Source of the DNA: Flagellimonas marinaquae | GTDB taxonomy: Bacteria; Bacteroidota; Bacteroidia; Flavobacteriales; Flavobacteriaceae | Assembly (NCBI RefSeq): GCF_003992675.1 | Contig: NZ_RZMZ01000013.1 | Location: forward strand, 1 to 64,000 | DNA length: 64,000 nt | Direction of reading: 5' to 3' | In this document: piece after piece, positions 1-8,962 of the stretch | Numbering within the stretch: position 1 is the first letter of the stretch | Layout: the number at the start of each line of letters is the position of its first letter | The notes under the pieces: generated by a model | Told to the model about the DNA's origin: nothing | The model's database searches: none | What the model saw: the letters and a program-made list of their open reading frames with translations, nothing else | Position numbers and translations under genes: made by a program

Positions 1-1110
1 GCCCGTTTTTTGGGATATCTCTCGTTTTCCGATTATGTCAGATCAAAAAACAAAAACCACCAATGGTTCAACGATGCCGAGATGCAGCGCCTCAAACATA
101 AGTCCCGGTTGGAACCGGGAGATTTTGCGTTTTTGGTCCAACAATACAAACAATATAATTCGGTCTATTATGTTTCAAGTCTTTTTGAACATGCGGTGTA
201 CCTCGAAAACTGGGACAATGCAAAGGACCTTTTTGAGCCTCTTAATATCCCCTTCTTAAAAGCGAATGTGGACGTGACCGAATATACGGCCAAAATGGCC
301 TATTTGGTCTTCCAGTTCATTAACCAAGTCCCCGAGACCTTTTTTGAAGGGATTCGCAAAAACTTGGTTTCCTGTAAAGAGTTTAGGTACTATTGCATTT
401 ATATCTATGTCGATATCATCAACCTCAACCACCGGTATGGAAAAATAATAAAGACCGCCCAATCATTAGATATCGATTTTGAGGAACAGCTTTTCCTTGA
501 TCTGATCCATGGACTGAAACAATATCTGAACACAGGGACGGCACCTCCCGTACACCGAGAGGAAAAGGAACTGGACCATCTGCCGGATGTTCTGGTCGGC
601 AGGTATTACGGTTATCGATTGCTTTACGCTAAAATCGAAGGAAACCCTAACGATGAAAACTTCCATTGGCAATGTTTTCTGGACCGAATGGATAACAAGA
701 CCGATCTTCGACAATATCTACACGAATTCATACACCACTTGATGTTGGCCAGGGACTTGGAACGCTTGGCATTTATACTGCAAACCTTTTACGAACCCAT
801 TTTTGACAAGCACCATTTGCACAGTTATCTGGATATTTTTCTGTTCAACCTCATGGATATTATGGTCAGTTATTGTTCCGGGGAAATCAAAAGGGCACAA
901 ATCATTTTCAAGGATTTGAATCTGGAAAGGATCAAATACGGGTCCTACTGTGACTACTATCTTATTTTTTATGCCATCATAGGATACCATTTGGCGGAAA
1001 CGCAAAAAGAAAAGACCAGACACTTGAACAACTACCGAAATCTCACTGAGCTTTCAAAATTTAGCCTGTTGGACGATGCATACTTAAAACGTTTTTTGAT
1101 AACGGAATAA
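1..1110 (+). CDS. Unknown mostly helical protein, 5' end outside window
   Basis: The reading frame is open from base 1 (Ala-Arg-Phe-Leu...) to the TAA at 1108-1110, so the gene starts upstream of the window; the TTG at 10 is just an internal codon. About 369 residues are visible. They are rich in Tyr, Phe, Leu and charged residues and look all-helical, rather like a degenerate TPR or helical-repeat scaffold, with no catalytic motif I recognise. There is no membrane segment in the visible part. It ends 28 bases before the convergent hipA-like gene. I cannot assign a function; the missing N-terminus may hold the defining domain. Confidence 0.75.
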   Translation, partial: ARFLGYLSFSDYVRSKNKNHQWFNDAEMQRLKHKSRLEPGDFAFLVQQYKQYNSVYYVSSLFEHAVYLENWDNAKDLFEPLNIPFLKANVDVTEYTAKMAYLVFQFINQVPETFFEGIRKNLVSCKEFRYYCIYIYVDIINLNHRYGKIIKTAQSLDIDFEEQLFLDLIHGLKQYLNTGTAPPVHREEKELDHLPDVLVGRYYGYRLLYAKIEGNPNDENFHWQCFLDRMDNKTDLRQYLHEFIHHLMLARDLERLAFILQTFYEPIFDKHHLHSYLDIFLFNLMDIMVSYCSGEIKRAQIIFKDLNLERIKYGSYCDYYLIFYAIIGYHLAETQKEKTRHLNNYRNLTELSKFSLLDDAYLKRFLITE

Positions 1111-1138
1111 CCCATGTGAAAAATTAAGCACTCTAAAA

Positions 1139-2452
1139 TTAAGAAATGTCTTTTAACTTGATCAGAGTACTTTTAATATTTTCTTTTTTGTCAGCATCTA
1201 CTTGCGCTATATCGGAAAAGGTTTCCCAATTAGAAACAGCAATAGCCACTTGGTCAATTATTTTTTTTGGATTCTTAATGTTCATTGATTTAGCCACAAC
1301 AAGAAAATCCTTTGCTAAAATACCCTTCCGCTTTCCATTAATACTAAGTGCGTGCTGACTTACCCAAATACTATCTGGACGATAAGCGTGGCAAATATCA
1401 TAGGCAGGTGCTAATTCCCAATTTCCACCTTGCTTCAACAAAAAGGCAAAATTTTTGGTGTGGTCGTCACAGTTTCTGGCCAAGACATTAAACACCATTC
1501 TTCTAAAAAGCTCTTCAGCAGCAGTATAAGGCAACCTGAGTTCTCTCATGGTTTGAAATAACTGTTCGTAACTGTAGCTGTTGACTTCATTGAAATCGAA
1601 ATGTTTGATTGCACAAAAAGTTTGTATGTGGTGTTTTGTATTATTATCTCTATCGAAACGTTTGGTCATGAAATGAGCACGACCATTTTCTTCTAATAAT
1701 TGGCAAGGCATCATGTTAATGCCTGCATCTTTTGCCATGAGGTAATAGGCCATTTCCACACGACCATAACCATGTGAGTCTCCTAATTGCACATCGCTAA
1801 CTCCATCTAATTTAATGAGCCAATGTTTAAAATCTTTGGGCACTTTGGTTTGGCCAGAACGCACCTCTTTTGTTTTTTCATTATAAGCTATTACCGCTTT
1901 GGGTCTTGCCCCACCCGCCGAGGTACCAATGGTAATTAATTGCTTTACGACCTGTTCTTCTTCTTTCTTGAGATTAGCTTTAAAGGACTCCCGGCGTTGA
2001 AGGATTTTTTGAGCAACTTCAACCAAACTATCAATTTCAATTTTTATAGTATTTGATTTGGGTTTTATTGTGTTTGGTTCAAATTCTAGAGCACCCATTC
2101 CTCGGGAACCAATAAAGCATAATTGCTCTACAGGGTTCATGCTATTTTCAGGACGCCCTTGTTGTGCTAAATAAATATTAATCAATTGATTACCATATTT
2201 ATCTGGTAGAATATCTGCCAAGAGCCCAGGTAATCCTTTGAAGGTGTTGAATTCACTGTTTCTGGAAGGTCGGTTTTCTGGAAATTGGAAAATTCTATTG
2301 CCAGAATTTATTGGCATTTTAAGAGGAGAAAGATTCCAGTTTAGACTCTGAAATTTTGGGTCATATTCAAAAACGCCCACCTCTTGTTGCTCATCCCAGG
2401 CAACTGCACCTACCATTTTTCCCCAAATTTTCACAAAGGCTGTTTTTACCAT
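1139..2452 (-). CDS. hipA: HipA-family Ser/Thr kinase toxin
   Basis: This 437-residue protein has the usual HipA length and architecture: a Couple_hipA N-terminal domain (about 1-110) and a HipA C-terminal kinase domain. Motifs visible are the G-T-S-A-G-G-A-R-P-K loop at 176-185, whose Ser178 matches the autophosphorylation serine region of E. coli HipA; the catalytic NCDDHTKN at 327-334 (Asp329); and the metal-binding LAPAYD at 347-352 (Asp352). HipA kinases phosphorylate aminoacyl-tRNA synthetases such as GltX and cause growth arrest; the target here is not known. The start overlaps the hipB-like stop by 7 bases, so the two are translationally coupled. The gene appears intact and is AT-richer by eye than the housekeeping genes, in line with acquisition. 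Confidence 0.9.
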   Translation of the reverse strand: MVKTAFVKIWGKMVGAVAWDEQQEVGVFEYDPKFQSLNWNLSPLKMPINSGNRIFQFPENRPSRNSEFNTFKGLPGLLADILPDKYGNQLINIYLAQQGRPENSMNPVEQLCFIGSRGMGALEFEPNTIKPKSNTIKIEIDSLVEVAQKILQRRESFKANLKKEEEQVVKQLITIGTSAGGARPKAVIAYNEKTKEVRSGQTKVPKDFKHWLIKLDGVSDVQLGDSHGYGRVEMAYYLMAKDAGINMMPCQLLEENGRAHFMTKRFDRDNNTKHHIQTFCAIKHFDFNEVNSYSYEQLFQTMRELRLPYTAAEELFRRMVFNVLARNCDDHTKNFAFLLKQGGNWELAPAYDICHAYRPDSIWVSQHALSINGKRKGILAKDFLVVAKSMNIKNPKKIIDQVAIAVSNWETFSDIAQVDADKKENIKSTLIKLKDIS

Positions 2453-2796
2453 TCCGAATCCGTTTTGTCCTGGTCATTTGTTTTAGTGCGAACCCTTTGT
2501 CTCCGGGCACGTTCAGCCTTTGCCAATGCTATCGGACTAATTGTTTTGTTTATGCTAAACACATCCATGATGTGGAGTAAGTTAAGCACTCTTAACACCC
2601 GAATCAGCGTAGATAGGGTAACGGCTTCTCCACGTTCCAATAAACTTAAAGTGGAACGACTGATATTAGCTTTATTTGCTAATTCGCTTTGGGTTAACCG
2701 TTGTTCTGTTCGATGATGTTTTATGAAATTACCAATGGTTTTGCCCAGCATTTTATCACTACTTGCGTACCATTTTTTGTGTGAATTATCATTCAT
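2446..2796 (-). CDS. hipB: HipB-like HTH antitoxin/repressor
   Basis: A 116-residue protein with a central XRE-type helix-turn-helix at about residues 20-75 (TQSELANKANISRSTLSLLE) and a basic C-terminal tail of about 30 residues (AKAERARRQRVRTKT). HipB-type antitoxins bind HipA as a dimer and repress their own operon. The order antitoxin then toxin, the 7-base overlap with hipA and the palindromes just upstream (2822-2927) all fit. A TATATTTG box on the minus strand (2835-2842) is a good Bacteroidota -7 element 39 bases upstream of the ATG. The Trp-ending C-terminus is reminiscent of HipB tails that insert into HipA, though this is inference. Confidence 0.87.
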   Translation of the reverse strand: MNDNSHKKWYASSDKMLGKTIGNFIKHHRTEQRLTQSELANKANISRSTLSLLERGEAVTLSTLIRVLRVLNLLHIMDVFSINKTISPIALAKAERARRQRVRTKTNDQDKTDSEW

Positions 2797-2821
2797 AAAG
2801 CCTATTTTTTAACTATAATAC

Positions 2822-2842
2822 ATGATTTATCATTCAAATATA
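2822..2842 (-). promoter_or_regulatory. hipBA promoter -7 box with adjacent operator half
   Basis: On the minus strand TATATTTG (2835-2842) matches the Bacteroidota TAnnTTTG element. Right beside it, on the coding side, is ATGATTTATCAT (2822-2833), a one-mismatch version of the perfect 12-bp palindrome at 2916-2927. A repressor bound here would cover the transcription start. No clear -33 TTG is visible. Confidence 0.55.
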
Positions 2843-2865
2843 GTGAACTTAAAGAAAAATAAAAT

Positions 2866-2895
2866 ATTTAATGAATGTATTTTCATTCATTAAAT
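2866..2895. promoter_or_regulatory. 12-bp inverted repeat upstream of hipBA
   Basis: ATTTAATGAATG (2866-2877) and its exact reverse complement (2884-2895) are separated by 6 bases. The repeat lies where the -33 region of the hipBA promoter should be, so it is a likely HipB(-HipA) binding site for autoregulation. It has no T-tract on either side typical of a terminator. Confidence 0.55.
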
Positions 2896-2915
2896 GCTTT
2901 TTAATTATTTAATGC

Positions 2916-2927
2916 ATGATATATCAT
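2916..2927. promoter_or_regulatory. Perfect palindrome ATGATATATCAT, distal hip operator candidate
   Basis: A perfect 12-bp palindrome about 120 bases upstream of the hipB start and about 94 bases from its near-copy at 2822-2833. Two similar sites bracketing an inverted repeat suggest cooperative binding of a HipB dimer pair, as in other hip operons. It abuts the pseudogene that begins at 2941. Confidence 0.45.
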
Positions 2928-2940
2928 ACATATTACATTC

Positions 2941-3556
2941 TTGAAATTGATATGTGAAAAAACTCTAATACGACTTCATCTTCCATCAACAAGTTGTTTG
3001 GAATATGGCCTGCAATTTGAACGATTGTTTTAAGGTCGTTATCATGATATGATTGCTTAAAACCGGCACGTAAAGCTTCTACACGAACCTCCCTTTATTT
3101 TGCCTTTAGATTTAGCCGCTTTAGTTTTATAAACCTCACATTGCTTAGCAATTATTTATTCCGCAGTTTTTCTAAATTAGCTTCGTTTTCAGGGTTTGGC
3201 ACTTACCATTTTGCCTTAGTCATCTTTCAAAAAGTTTTCTTCAAGAATGTCTGCCAATTCAGGAGTAAGGCCTCCTTTACCCATACCTGCCAATGCTTGC
3301 ATCCATAAAGGTTGAATGTATTGTTAAGCCAATGACTTTTCAGTTAATACATTCTTTAACCACAGCACACCATCTTGTTCCTATGAAACCAAAATAGCCA
3401 ACTGAATAAACTCAGGGTTCTCAGCTTTCTTTTTATCGTATTCCTGTACATGTTCATGTTCGTTGGTAAAGAACATGCGGTCTCTCTATATAAAAAGCTC
3501 TCGCAAATCTTTTTGATAGTTAAGAGAATCTGATAGTGGTGCAAAAAAAGCACTAT
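2941..3556 (-). pseudogene. Remnant of large DNA methyltransferase, C-terminal part
   Basis: No open frame survives, but the minus strand still encodes recognisable blocks. One frame, from about 3556 down to 3207, reads roughly DSLNYQKDLRELF, stop, RDRMFFTNEHEHVQEYDKKK, then GMGKGGLTPELADILEENF, interrupted by several in-frame stops. A shifted frame has PNPENEANLEKLRNK, then a stop. A third frame, 3091 down to 2941, reads EVRVEALRAGFKQSYHDND and ends IPNNLLMEDEVVLEFF. The FFTNEHEH and IP(N/E)xxLxEDE blocks resemble the C-terminal region of large site-specific adenine DNA methyltransferases as I remember them. At least two frameshifts and four stops make this a dead gene. The family call is from memory of motifs and needs a search. 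Confidence 0.6.
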
Positions 3557-3565
3557 TTTGAATAT

Positions 3566-3640
3566 ATGAAAACAATTAGAAAATCAATCACTTTCACAAA
3601 TCAACAAGATGATTGGATAAAACTTAGGGTGCACCTGTAA
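3566..3640 (+). pseudogene. Truncated ParD/CopG-like antitoxin stub
   Basis: A 24-codon frame, MKTIRKSITFTNQQDDWIKL then RVHL and stop, matches the first ribbon-helix-helix strand and helix of ParD-type antitoxins (typical start MxxxxSITxTxxQdxWIK). Full antitoxins of this kind run to about 80 residues and end in a toxin-binding tail; here everything after the tryptophan helix is lost and no ParE toxin follows. The stub starts 10 bases from the methyltransferase remnant, so both belong to one decayed accessory patch. Confidence 0.55.
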
Positions 3641-4040
3641 TACCCTTCAATAAAACCCTAAATACTCAGAAAAATCCCTTAAGCTTGATTAACCCCACAT
3701 CTTTTAAAAATACTCTTCATTAAAAATGAAGTATTCGAAGCCCCTTGATTTTGACCAAGTCGGAAATCCTTAAAAGGAATCTGTTTTATCAAAATTTTTA
3801 GCCTTGTCCAGACCGCAAAAAGCTCCGATTTCTCGGAGCTTTTTTTCTGCCTATTCTTTCGAAAAGCCACTCTTTTTCATGTTTTTTACTTCTGGAGAAG
3901 ATGTTTTCCGTAGAAGGCCCATTTTTTTATCTTCATGGGAACTCCCTTTCATATATCACTTGTTTTGTTTTGAATATAAGTCTAGTATCGAAATATACCT
4001 ATATGGCCAGGCAATATTCTTACCCGAAACGAAACAGATT
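3641..4040. other. Gene-less stretch with a bidirectional terminator
   Basis: About 400 bases with no convincing gene between the ParD-like stub and the outer-membrane protein. It holds a short imperfect hairpin near 3710-3733 (CTTCATT/AATGAAG) and the strong hairpin at 3817-3846. Short open frames here (63 residues on minus, 102 on plus) look random in composition. Confidence 0.6.
3817..3846. terminator. Bidirectional intrinsic terminator
   Basis: Stem AGCTCCGA (3821-3828) and TCGGAGCT (3833-3840) with a 4-base loop, flanked by A4 on the left and T6 on the right, so it can stop transcription in both directions. It is the first good terminator downstream of the minus-strand operon that ends at 4041. 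Confidence 0.75.
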
Positions 4041-6755
4041 TTAAAGTGTGTATACAAGCCTAAATGTTATGAACCGCGGCTGAATAAAGGTTTCCGAAGT
4101 GAATACGGATAAATTATTCGCACTGTTCCGTACCTGTGAATCTATATCAAGAATATTGGTAGCTCTGATTTCATACTCCCATTTAGCATCACGGTCTTTC
4201 CTATATGCTAATGTGGCATCCCAATTTTGAAAGGATTGGGACGAACCATTGCCCAAATCTTGGTTAGTATAGGTATAATTTGTTCGGAAGGTTACCTTTT
4301 TCCAGATATACGCATCAATTTCTGCAGAAGGAGCCATGGTCACAAATTTTGTTTTTCGTCCTCCTTGGTCGTTGTTTGTTACGCTATATCGGTATCTTAA
4401 ATTTATATTGGGCGCCACTTTAAAGTTTGTCCTGACTCCTGGAGTATAGGTTTGCGTATAACCTTCGTTTAAAGAGCGCTGCCCTTGAATAAATTGATTG
4501 ATTTTGCTGTAGTTAAAGCTAGTGTCCAACGAAGTCCTAACTTTGCCAAATGTCTTTTGAACCCTGCCGAATACATTTACATTTTCATCCGCAAAATTTG
4601 AATTAAAAAATGTGCTGGTTCGAATTACATTCTCAAAATTGGTCAAACTCCTTATTTGATCAATATTATTGGCGTAGGCGGCCCTTACAAAAACATTGGT
4701 GTAGTTAAACAAGTTAAAACTACTATAGAAAAGGCTCACATTATGCGATAGGGCGTTCTGAAGATCGGGTGCCCCAAATTGGATATTGTTGAAATTATTC
4801 AAAACCAAACCCTGGGCCAAACGCGTTACATCCGTAAACTGGTTTCGCATATCGTACTTCAGTGTGAGTGCTTCACTCTTTTTGATCTGCCATCGGGTTT
4901 CAAAGTCGGGCAAGAAACGGAAAAAGTTCTCTTTAAAAGTTTCTCCAAACTGAATATTCCTATTGCCATAAGCATGTACCGAAAAACCGGGGGTAACCGT
5001 AAATTTACCAAGTTTAACCCTGTAGTGAACACCTAGGTAAACGTCGCTAAAGTTATATTCGGTATCGTTTATGGCCAGCCCCTCGTTAAAAGTTGGCGTA
5101 GGCTCAAAGCGAAAGCCATCTTCCAAAAACTGGAATATATTGGAATTGAATTCTTGGTAGCTCAGAATAGCTCCAAGGGTCAGATTCAGGTTACTTTTAG
5201 TGTTCAAAATATTGTAATAATCCAATTTGGCATCCAGTTGATTGGACTTAATACGACGATTCTGGCCCAGGTCATAAGTGTTCAGCGAGGTATCCAACCC
5301 CAGAGCATCGGCAGTAGTGTCAAAAGCATCGGTCCCCTGTGGATTATTCACCAACACGGCATTGTAAAAAGGATTTTCATTTTTTATCAGATGCTGTGCC
5401 TCAAAGGCAAAGATATTTTTATCGTTGAGGGTGTAGTAGTAGTTTATATTTTGATTGATGCTATACGGGGTAACTTCATCCAACTGACTTGTATTTCCAA
5501 TTACTGATGAAAAAAGACTTTGGTTCTGGGCATCATCGGACACTCTTGCAAGTATATCGTAATCCAATTGATTGTTGAAATTGGGCTGAAACGATGCGCT
5601 CAATTTTAGCAAGCCTTGGTTTGAGCGCTCACGGCTAGACTGCTCCGTGGCCTCATCGGGAATGCCCAATTCCGGATCTGTGTATTGCACAAAACTGGTT
5701 TCCCGAGATACTATGCGACTACTATTGTAGATGATAAAACCGCTCAAATCCAACGCAGAAGTTGGAGAATAACTGAAGTTTCCTGTTGCCAGCTTGTTTT
5801 CAATTTCAACGGCATTACCTTGATTTGTGAGGAAATTTAAGCTGTTGTCTCCTAAATTTATATTTGTTCCACTGCTCCTGCTTGGTGCCCTAAACCCTCC
5901 TCCAAAGTTCCGGATATCCCTTCTTGTGAGCGCGGCTTCACCGGTGTTATTTAGGTCTCCTATAAAATTCAAACTGTATTTTGGACTATAATAGAACAAT
6001 TTGGGTTGTAAAACATAGAGTTCTTTGTCAGGACTTTTTCCCGCGCCTCCGGTTACATTGCCAAACCAAAAATTTTCCTTGCCCTCCCTTAATTTAATGT
6101 TTAGCGCTACATTATCCTGATTGTTGGTAACACTGCTTAGTTGGCCAACTTCAGAGTAATTACGTAAGACCTGTATTTTATCCACCGCTTTTGAAGGTAT
6201 ATTTTTGGTGGCCAATTTGGTATCCCCGTCAAAAAAGTCTTTCCCATTCACCATTAACTTATTCACTACTTTTCCTTCCACCTCAACCTGTCCATCTTCA
6301 TTGATTTCAACCCCTGGTAAATTTTCAAGGACATCCTCCAGTTTTCGCTCTGTACCCGTATTAAAGGAGTCGGCATCATAGACGAGGGTATCGCCTTTTA
6401 CTGCCACGGGCATTTTATATACGAGCTCCACTTCTTTGAGGGCATTGTTGGAGTTTAGCCTGTACTCTTTGGAAATATCACTTTCCAGTACTGTTAGCGT
6501 ATCTTTTAGGGTCTGCATTCCCACATAGCTAATCTGGATTTCATAAGTCTTATTTTTACCAAGTTCCAAGGTGAATTTTCCAGACGCGTCGGTGATACCA
6601 AAGGACTCAAGTCCACTGGTCTCTTGCTCTATGGCAATCACATTGGCCAATTCCAAGGGTTCGTTCAAACTGTCCCGGACTACGCCTTCCAATTTAATCT
6701 GTGCTTGGGAAATTGCAGCTATCAGAAACAGCGCGAGACAAAAACAGTTTTTCAT
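4041..6755 (-). CDS. Outer-membrane beta-barrel protein, CarboxypepD-like/TonB plug type
   Basis: A 904-residue secreted protein with a signal peptide ending in SQAQ (about 1-18), a carboxypeptidase-regulatory-like beta-sandwich (about 20-95), a plug-like region (about 110-210, with LEDVLENLPGVEI) and a long barrel ending in aromatic-rich RFITFRLVYTL, as expected for Bam insertion. This is the GLPGLI-associated outer-membrane family of Bacteroidota rather than a SusC. It follows the GLPGLI gene by 49 bases in the same direction, so the two form an operon. Substrate is unknown; peptide or metal transport is only a guess. Length and barrel look complete. Confidence 0.85.
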   Translation of the reverse strand: MKNCFCLALFLIAAISQAQIKLEGVVRDSLNEPLELANVIAIEQETSGLESFGITDASGKFTLELGKNKTYEIQISYVGMQTLKDTLTVLESDISKEYRLNSNNALKEVELVYKMPVAVKGDTLVYDADSFNTGTERKLEDVLENLPGVEINEDGQVEVEGKVVNKLMVNGKDFFDGDTKLATKNIPSKAVDKIQVLRNYSEVGQLSSVTNNQDNVALNIKLREGKENFWFGNVTGGAGKSPDKELYVLQPKLFYYSPKYSLNFIGDLNNTGEAALTRRDIRNFGGGFRAPSRSSGTNINLGDNSLNFLTNQGNAVEIENKLATGNFSYSPTSALDLSGFIIYNSSRIVSRETSFVQYTDPELGIPDEATEQSSRERSNQGLLKLSASFQPNFNNQLDYDILARVSDDAQNQSLFSSVIGNTSQLDEVTPYSINQNINYYYTLNDKNIFAFEAQHLIKNENPFYNAVLVNNPQGTDAFDTTADALGLDTSLNTYDLGQNRRIKSNQLDAKLDYYNILNTKSNLNLTLGAILSYQEFNSNIFQFLEDGFRFEPTPTFNEGLAINDTEYNFSDVYLGVHYRVKLGKFTVTPGFSVHAYGNRNIQFGETFKENFFRFLPDFETRWQIKKSEALTLKYDMRNQFTDVTRLAQGLVLNNFNNIQFGAPDLQNALSHNVSLFYSSFNLFNYTNVFVRAAYANNIDQIRSLTNFENVIRTSTFFNSNFADENVNVFGRVQKTFGKVRTSLDTSFNYSKINQFIQGQRSLNEGYTQTYTPGVRTNFKVAPNINLRYRYSVTNNDQGGRKTKFVTMAPSAEIDAYIWKKVTFRTNYTYTNQDLGNGSSQSFQNWDATLAYRKDRDAKWEYEIRATNILDIDSQVRNSANNLSVFTSETFIQPRFITFRLVYTL

Positions 6756-6804
6756 AGGTTTAGTAAAAGAATATCATGAACAAAGGTTTCGAGAAATGTA
6801 TTGA

Positions 6805-7638
6805 TTAACGGCCTCTGCTTCTGCCTCGGTTATCCCTCATTTCACGCATTTTTTCAATAATTGTTTCCCGATAATCCATCTTACCGATTATCTTCCCCTT
6901 ATCTGGAGCCTCAATTTTGATTTTCTCGTTTGGGTTCATCACAATTTCAGAGCACAACATGGTAGTATTCCCGGCGCTAACCTCCAATATCAGGCCTGGA
7001 AGACCCCAGTATTCAGCAGGACCATGTGCCACGGATATCTGAGGGGTGTACCAAGCCTCTACCAAGGTCATTTTAATCTTAGGCCCGCCAGCATCGGTGG
7101 AATCGTTTTCCTTGGAATCAGCGTTTTGAAGATCGCCCCAAGAAAAATCATACCAGGATAATTCTTCAGACGGGACGGTAGCCATAGCCTTGAAACAGGT
7201 ATATTGCCCTATTTGCTTAGATTCTTTGCCCATTTTCCAATCAATTTTCTGCAATTTGTCTTTCACCAGAAATTTTTTTCCATAAAATTCTTGGCTTTGT
7301 ACCAAAGCATTTTCTTTGACATTTTTAAATTGTCTTCCCCTTGCAAAATTCTTCCCCCAAGAATCAGTGGCACCCGACATGGCGTCCAATTTCTCTTCTT
7401 CGTAAAAAACCGAAGCCTCTTTATTAAAGTGTAAAACATAGGTTTTTTCCAACCTATTCTTTAAACGTGCCATTATCTGTTTTTTCTGAGCTTCGCTCAT
7501 TCGCGCACCCCAACTACCAAGTTCCATTGTAGATTTTGAAAAATAAATTGCTTTTCCCTGGAATTCCTGGGTATCAGAACTGAAAGAAAGAAGTAGGACT
7601 AAAACTAAAAGGGAATTTTTGATGAGTAATGCTTTCAT
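6805..7638 (-). CDS. GLPGLI family secreted protein
   Basis: A 277-residue protein with an N-terminal signal peptide (hydrophobic LLVLVLLLSF) and the family-defining motif WGLPGLILEV near residue 210. An Arg/Gly-rich tail (MRDNRGRSRGR) closes it. GLPGLI proteins are periplasmic or outer-membrane associated and almost always sit beside outer-membrane carboxypeptidase-like/TonB-type proteins, as here; their biochemical role is not known. It is the first gene of a two-gene operon and sits 372 bases from the divergent oxidase-like gene. Confidence 0.88.
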   Translation of the reverse strand: MKALLIKNSLLVLVLLLSFSSDTQEFQGKAIYFSKSTMELGSWGARMSEAQKKQIMARLKNRLEKTYVLHFNKEASVFYEEEKLDAMSGATDSWGKNFARGRQFKNVKENALVQSQEFYGKKFLVKDKLQKIDWKMGKESKQIGQYTCFKAMATVPSEELSWYDFSWGDLQNADSKENDSTDAGGPKIKMTLVEAWYTPQISVAHGPAEYWGLPGLILEVSAGNTTMLCSEIVMNPNEKIKIEAPDKGKIIGKMDYRETIIEKMREMRDNRGRSRGR

Positions 7639-8010
7639 GATCGCATATTTTGTTGAACCAATTTATACAAACATTAAACATAATCATTTTATTTATTAAA
7701 ACATTAACAAATACATACTATATGTAAATTCCTTGGTTTACTAAATCGATTTTTTTTACCCATTTAAACCAATCCAAAAGTATTGTCAAAGACAAAAGTC
7801 TTGGTATTATTGGTGTTTAAGAGGTAAACTATATGCTTTGAATGTAATTCCATTATCCCGGTATTTCTAAGAAAAATCAATAACCAACCGCAATTTGAAT
7901 AGTTTTTTCGATTCCGTTAAACATCATATCATTTGAGCAAAGCTTGCTTGCTCCCCTGCTTTATATTTATGATAAGAATTTCGAAAACCCCTAAAAAACA
8001 TAGCAACACC
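7639..8010. other. AT-rich divergent intergenic region
   Basis: About 370 bases between the GLPGLI operon and the pyridoxamine-oxidase-like gene. No gene is evident. On the minus strand TACTTTTG (7775-7782) fits a TAnnTTTG -7 box that could drive the GLPGLI operon, but I see no matching -33 element. Confidence 0.45.
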
Positions 8011-8514
8011 ATGAACAAAAGAAACTATATGAAGAGCCCCGAGGGACTTCAACGGATAAGAACCTTAATCGATGAACAAAAAACAGTAATGATGGCCAGT
8101 GACCTGGATAAAACACCATTTTCGGTTTGCCCGATGACCCTACAACAAATGGATGAAAAAGGAGACTTGTGGTTTTTCGTTGCAAAAGACAGTGGCCTTT
8201 TTGAGGATATTGAGAAAGATAATAGAGTTCAAATTATCTACAGTGACGAACAAAATCATCATTATGTATCAATGTTTGGAAATGCCACCCACATTATCGC
8301 AAAGCAGAAGAGAGCAGAATTATGGAACCCTGATCTACTTAATTGGTTCAAGGGAAAGGATGATGACAATTTAGCCCTTATCAGTGTAAATATGGAAAAT
8401 GCCTATTATTGGGACCATGAAAACGCCAAATTGGTTTCGTTCTTTAAGATTGGTAAAGGTGGCTCCGTAAAGGAAACATCGGATTCTGAAACAAAAGGCT
8501 TTGTCAATTTGTAA
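8011..8514 (+). CDS. Pyridoxamine 5'-phosphate oxidase-like general stress protein
   Basis: 167 residues from the ATG at 8011 (MNKRNYMKSPEGLQRI). The frame extends upstream to 7933, but that segment is not conserved-looking, so the later start is preferred. The fold is the split-barrel FMN-binding domain of the general stress protein 26 family: LIDEQKTVMMASDL, LWFFVAKDSG, VQIIYSDEQ and YVSMFGNATHI are the characteristic strands. Such proteins bind FMN, FAD or F420-like cofactors and are stress induced; true pyridoxine-phosphate oxidase activity is unlikely at this length. Monocistronic. Confidence 0.85.
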   Translation: MNKRNYMKSPEGLQRIRTLIDEQKTVMMASDLDKTPFSVCPMTLQQMDEKGDLWFFVAKDSGLFEDIEKDNRVQIIYSDEQNHHYVSMFGNATHIIAKQKRAELWNPDLLNWFKGKDDDNLALISVNMENAYYWDHENAKLVSFFKIGKGGSVKETSDSETKGFVNL

Positions 8515-8962
8515 GAGTAAAGAGAAACCCAAAGTGAACTGGAAGCCAAAAGGTCAAATAGCATTGGGAACAACCCGTTTTGTTCATTTTCTCAATAGGG
8601 AAGTGAAACAAAAACCAGTATCAACTATAACGTTTTCAAAGGTGGAAAATAGTTGGCGTAAAACGTTAGGAAAAACATAAAGCCCAGTATTATTGGGATT
8701 TAAGGGCAGCATTGCTTACCTTTGCCCTGATGAACGTCAAGCTCCACGAGAGAAAAAATTGCAGGATTCTAAGTTTTCATTATCTGGTATTTCGAAACCA
8801 ATCAGATAAATTCATTCCGCCTACCCTATAATTACCTTCCCCTAATTGGGAAGTAGCTCTGTAACCAAGGAAGTTCGCAAAGTAAAGATTTCCGAAATTC
8901 CTGTTTGGCCCTATTCGAAACCATTAACTAAAATGTAATCCATTATCGTTCAAAACAAAAGC
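8515..8962. other. Intergenic region, one short hairpin, no gene seen
   Basis: About 450 bases with no credible coding frame on either strand. It contains CTTCCC/GGGAAG (8836-8853) around a 6-base loop without a T-tract, and a GGGCA/TGCCC pair near 8705-8730. Either may be a decayed repeat. I see no clear promoter motif. Confidence 0.5.

Noticed and set aside
3566..3640. A working ParDE toxin-antitoxin pair
   Set aside because: Only 24 codons of the antitoxin exist and no toxin gene is adjacent.
3679..3870. 63-residue minus-strand open frame and the overlapping 102-residue plus-strand frame at 3804-4112
   Set aside because: The first runs through the terminator hairpin and the second into the outer-membrane gene; neither has a family motif or plausible start context.
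8836..8853. Intrinsic terminator
   Set aside because: The hairpin has no following T-tract on either strand.
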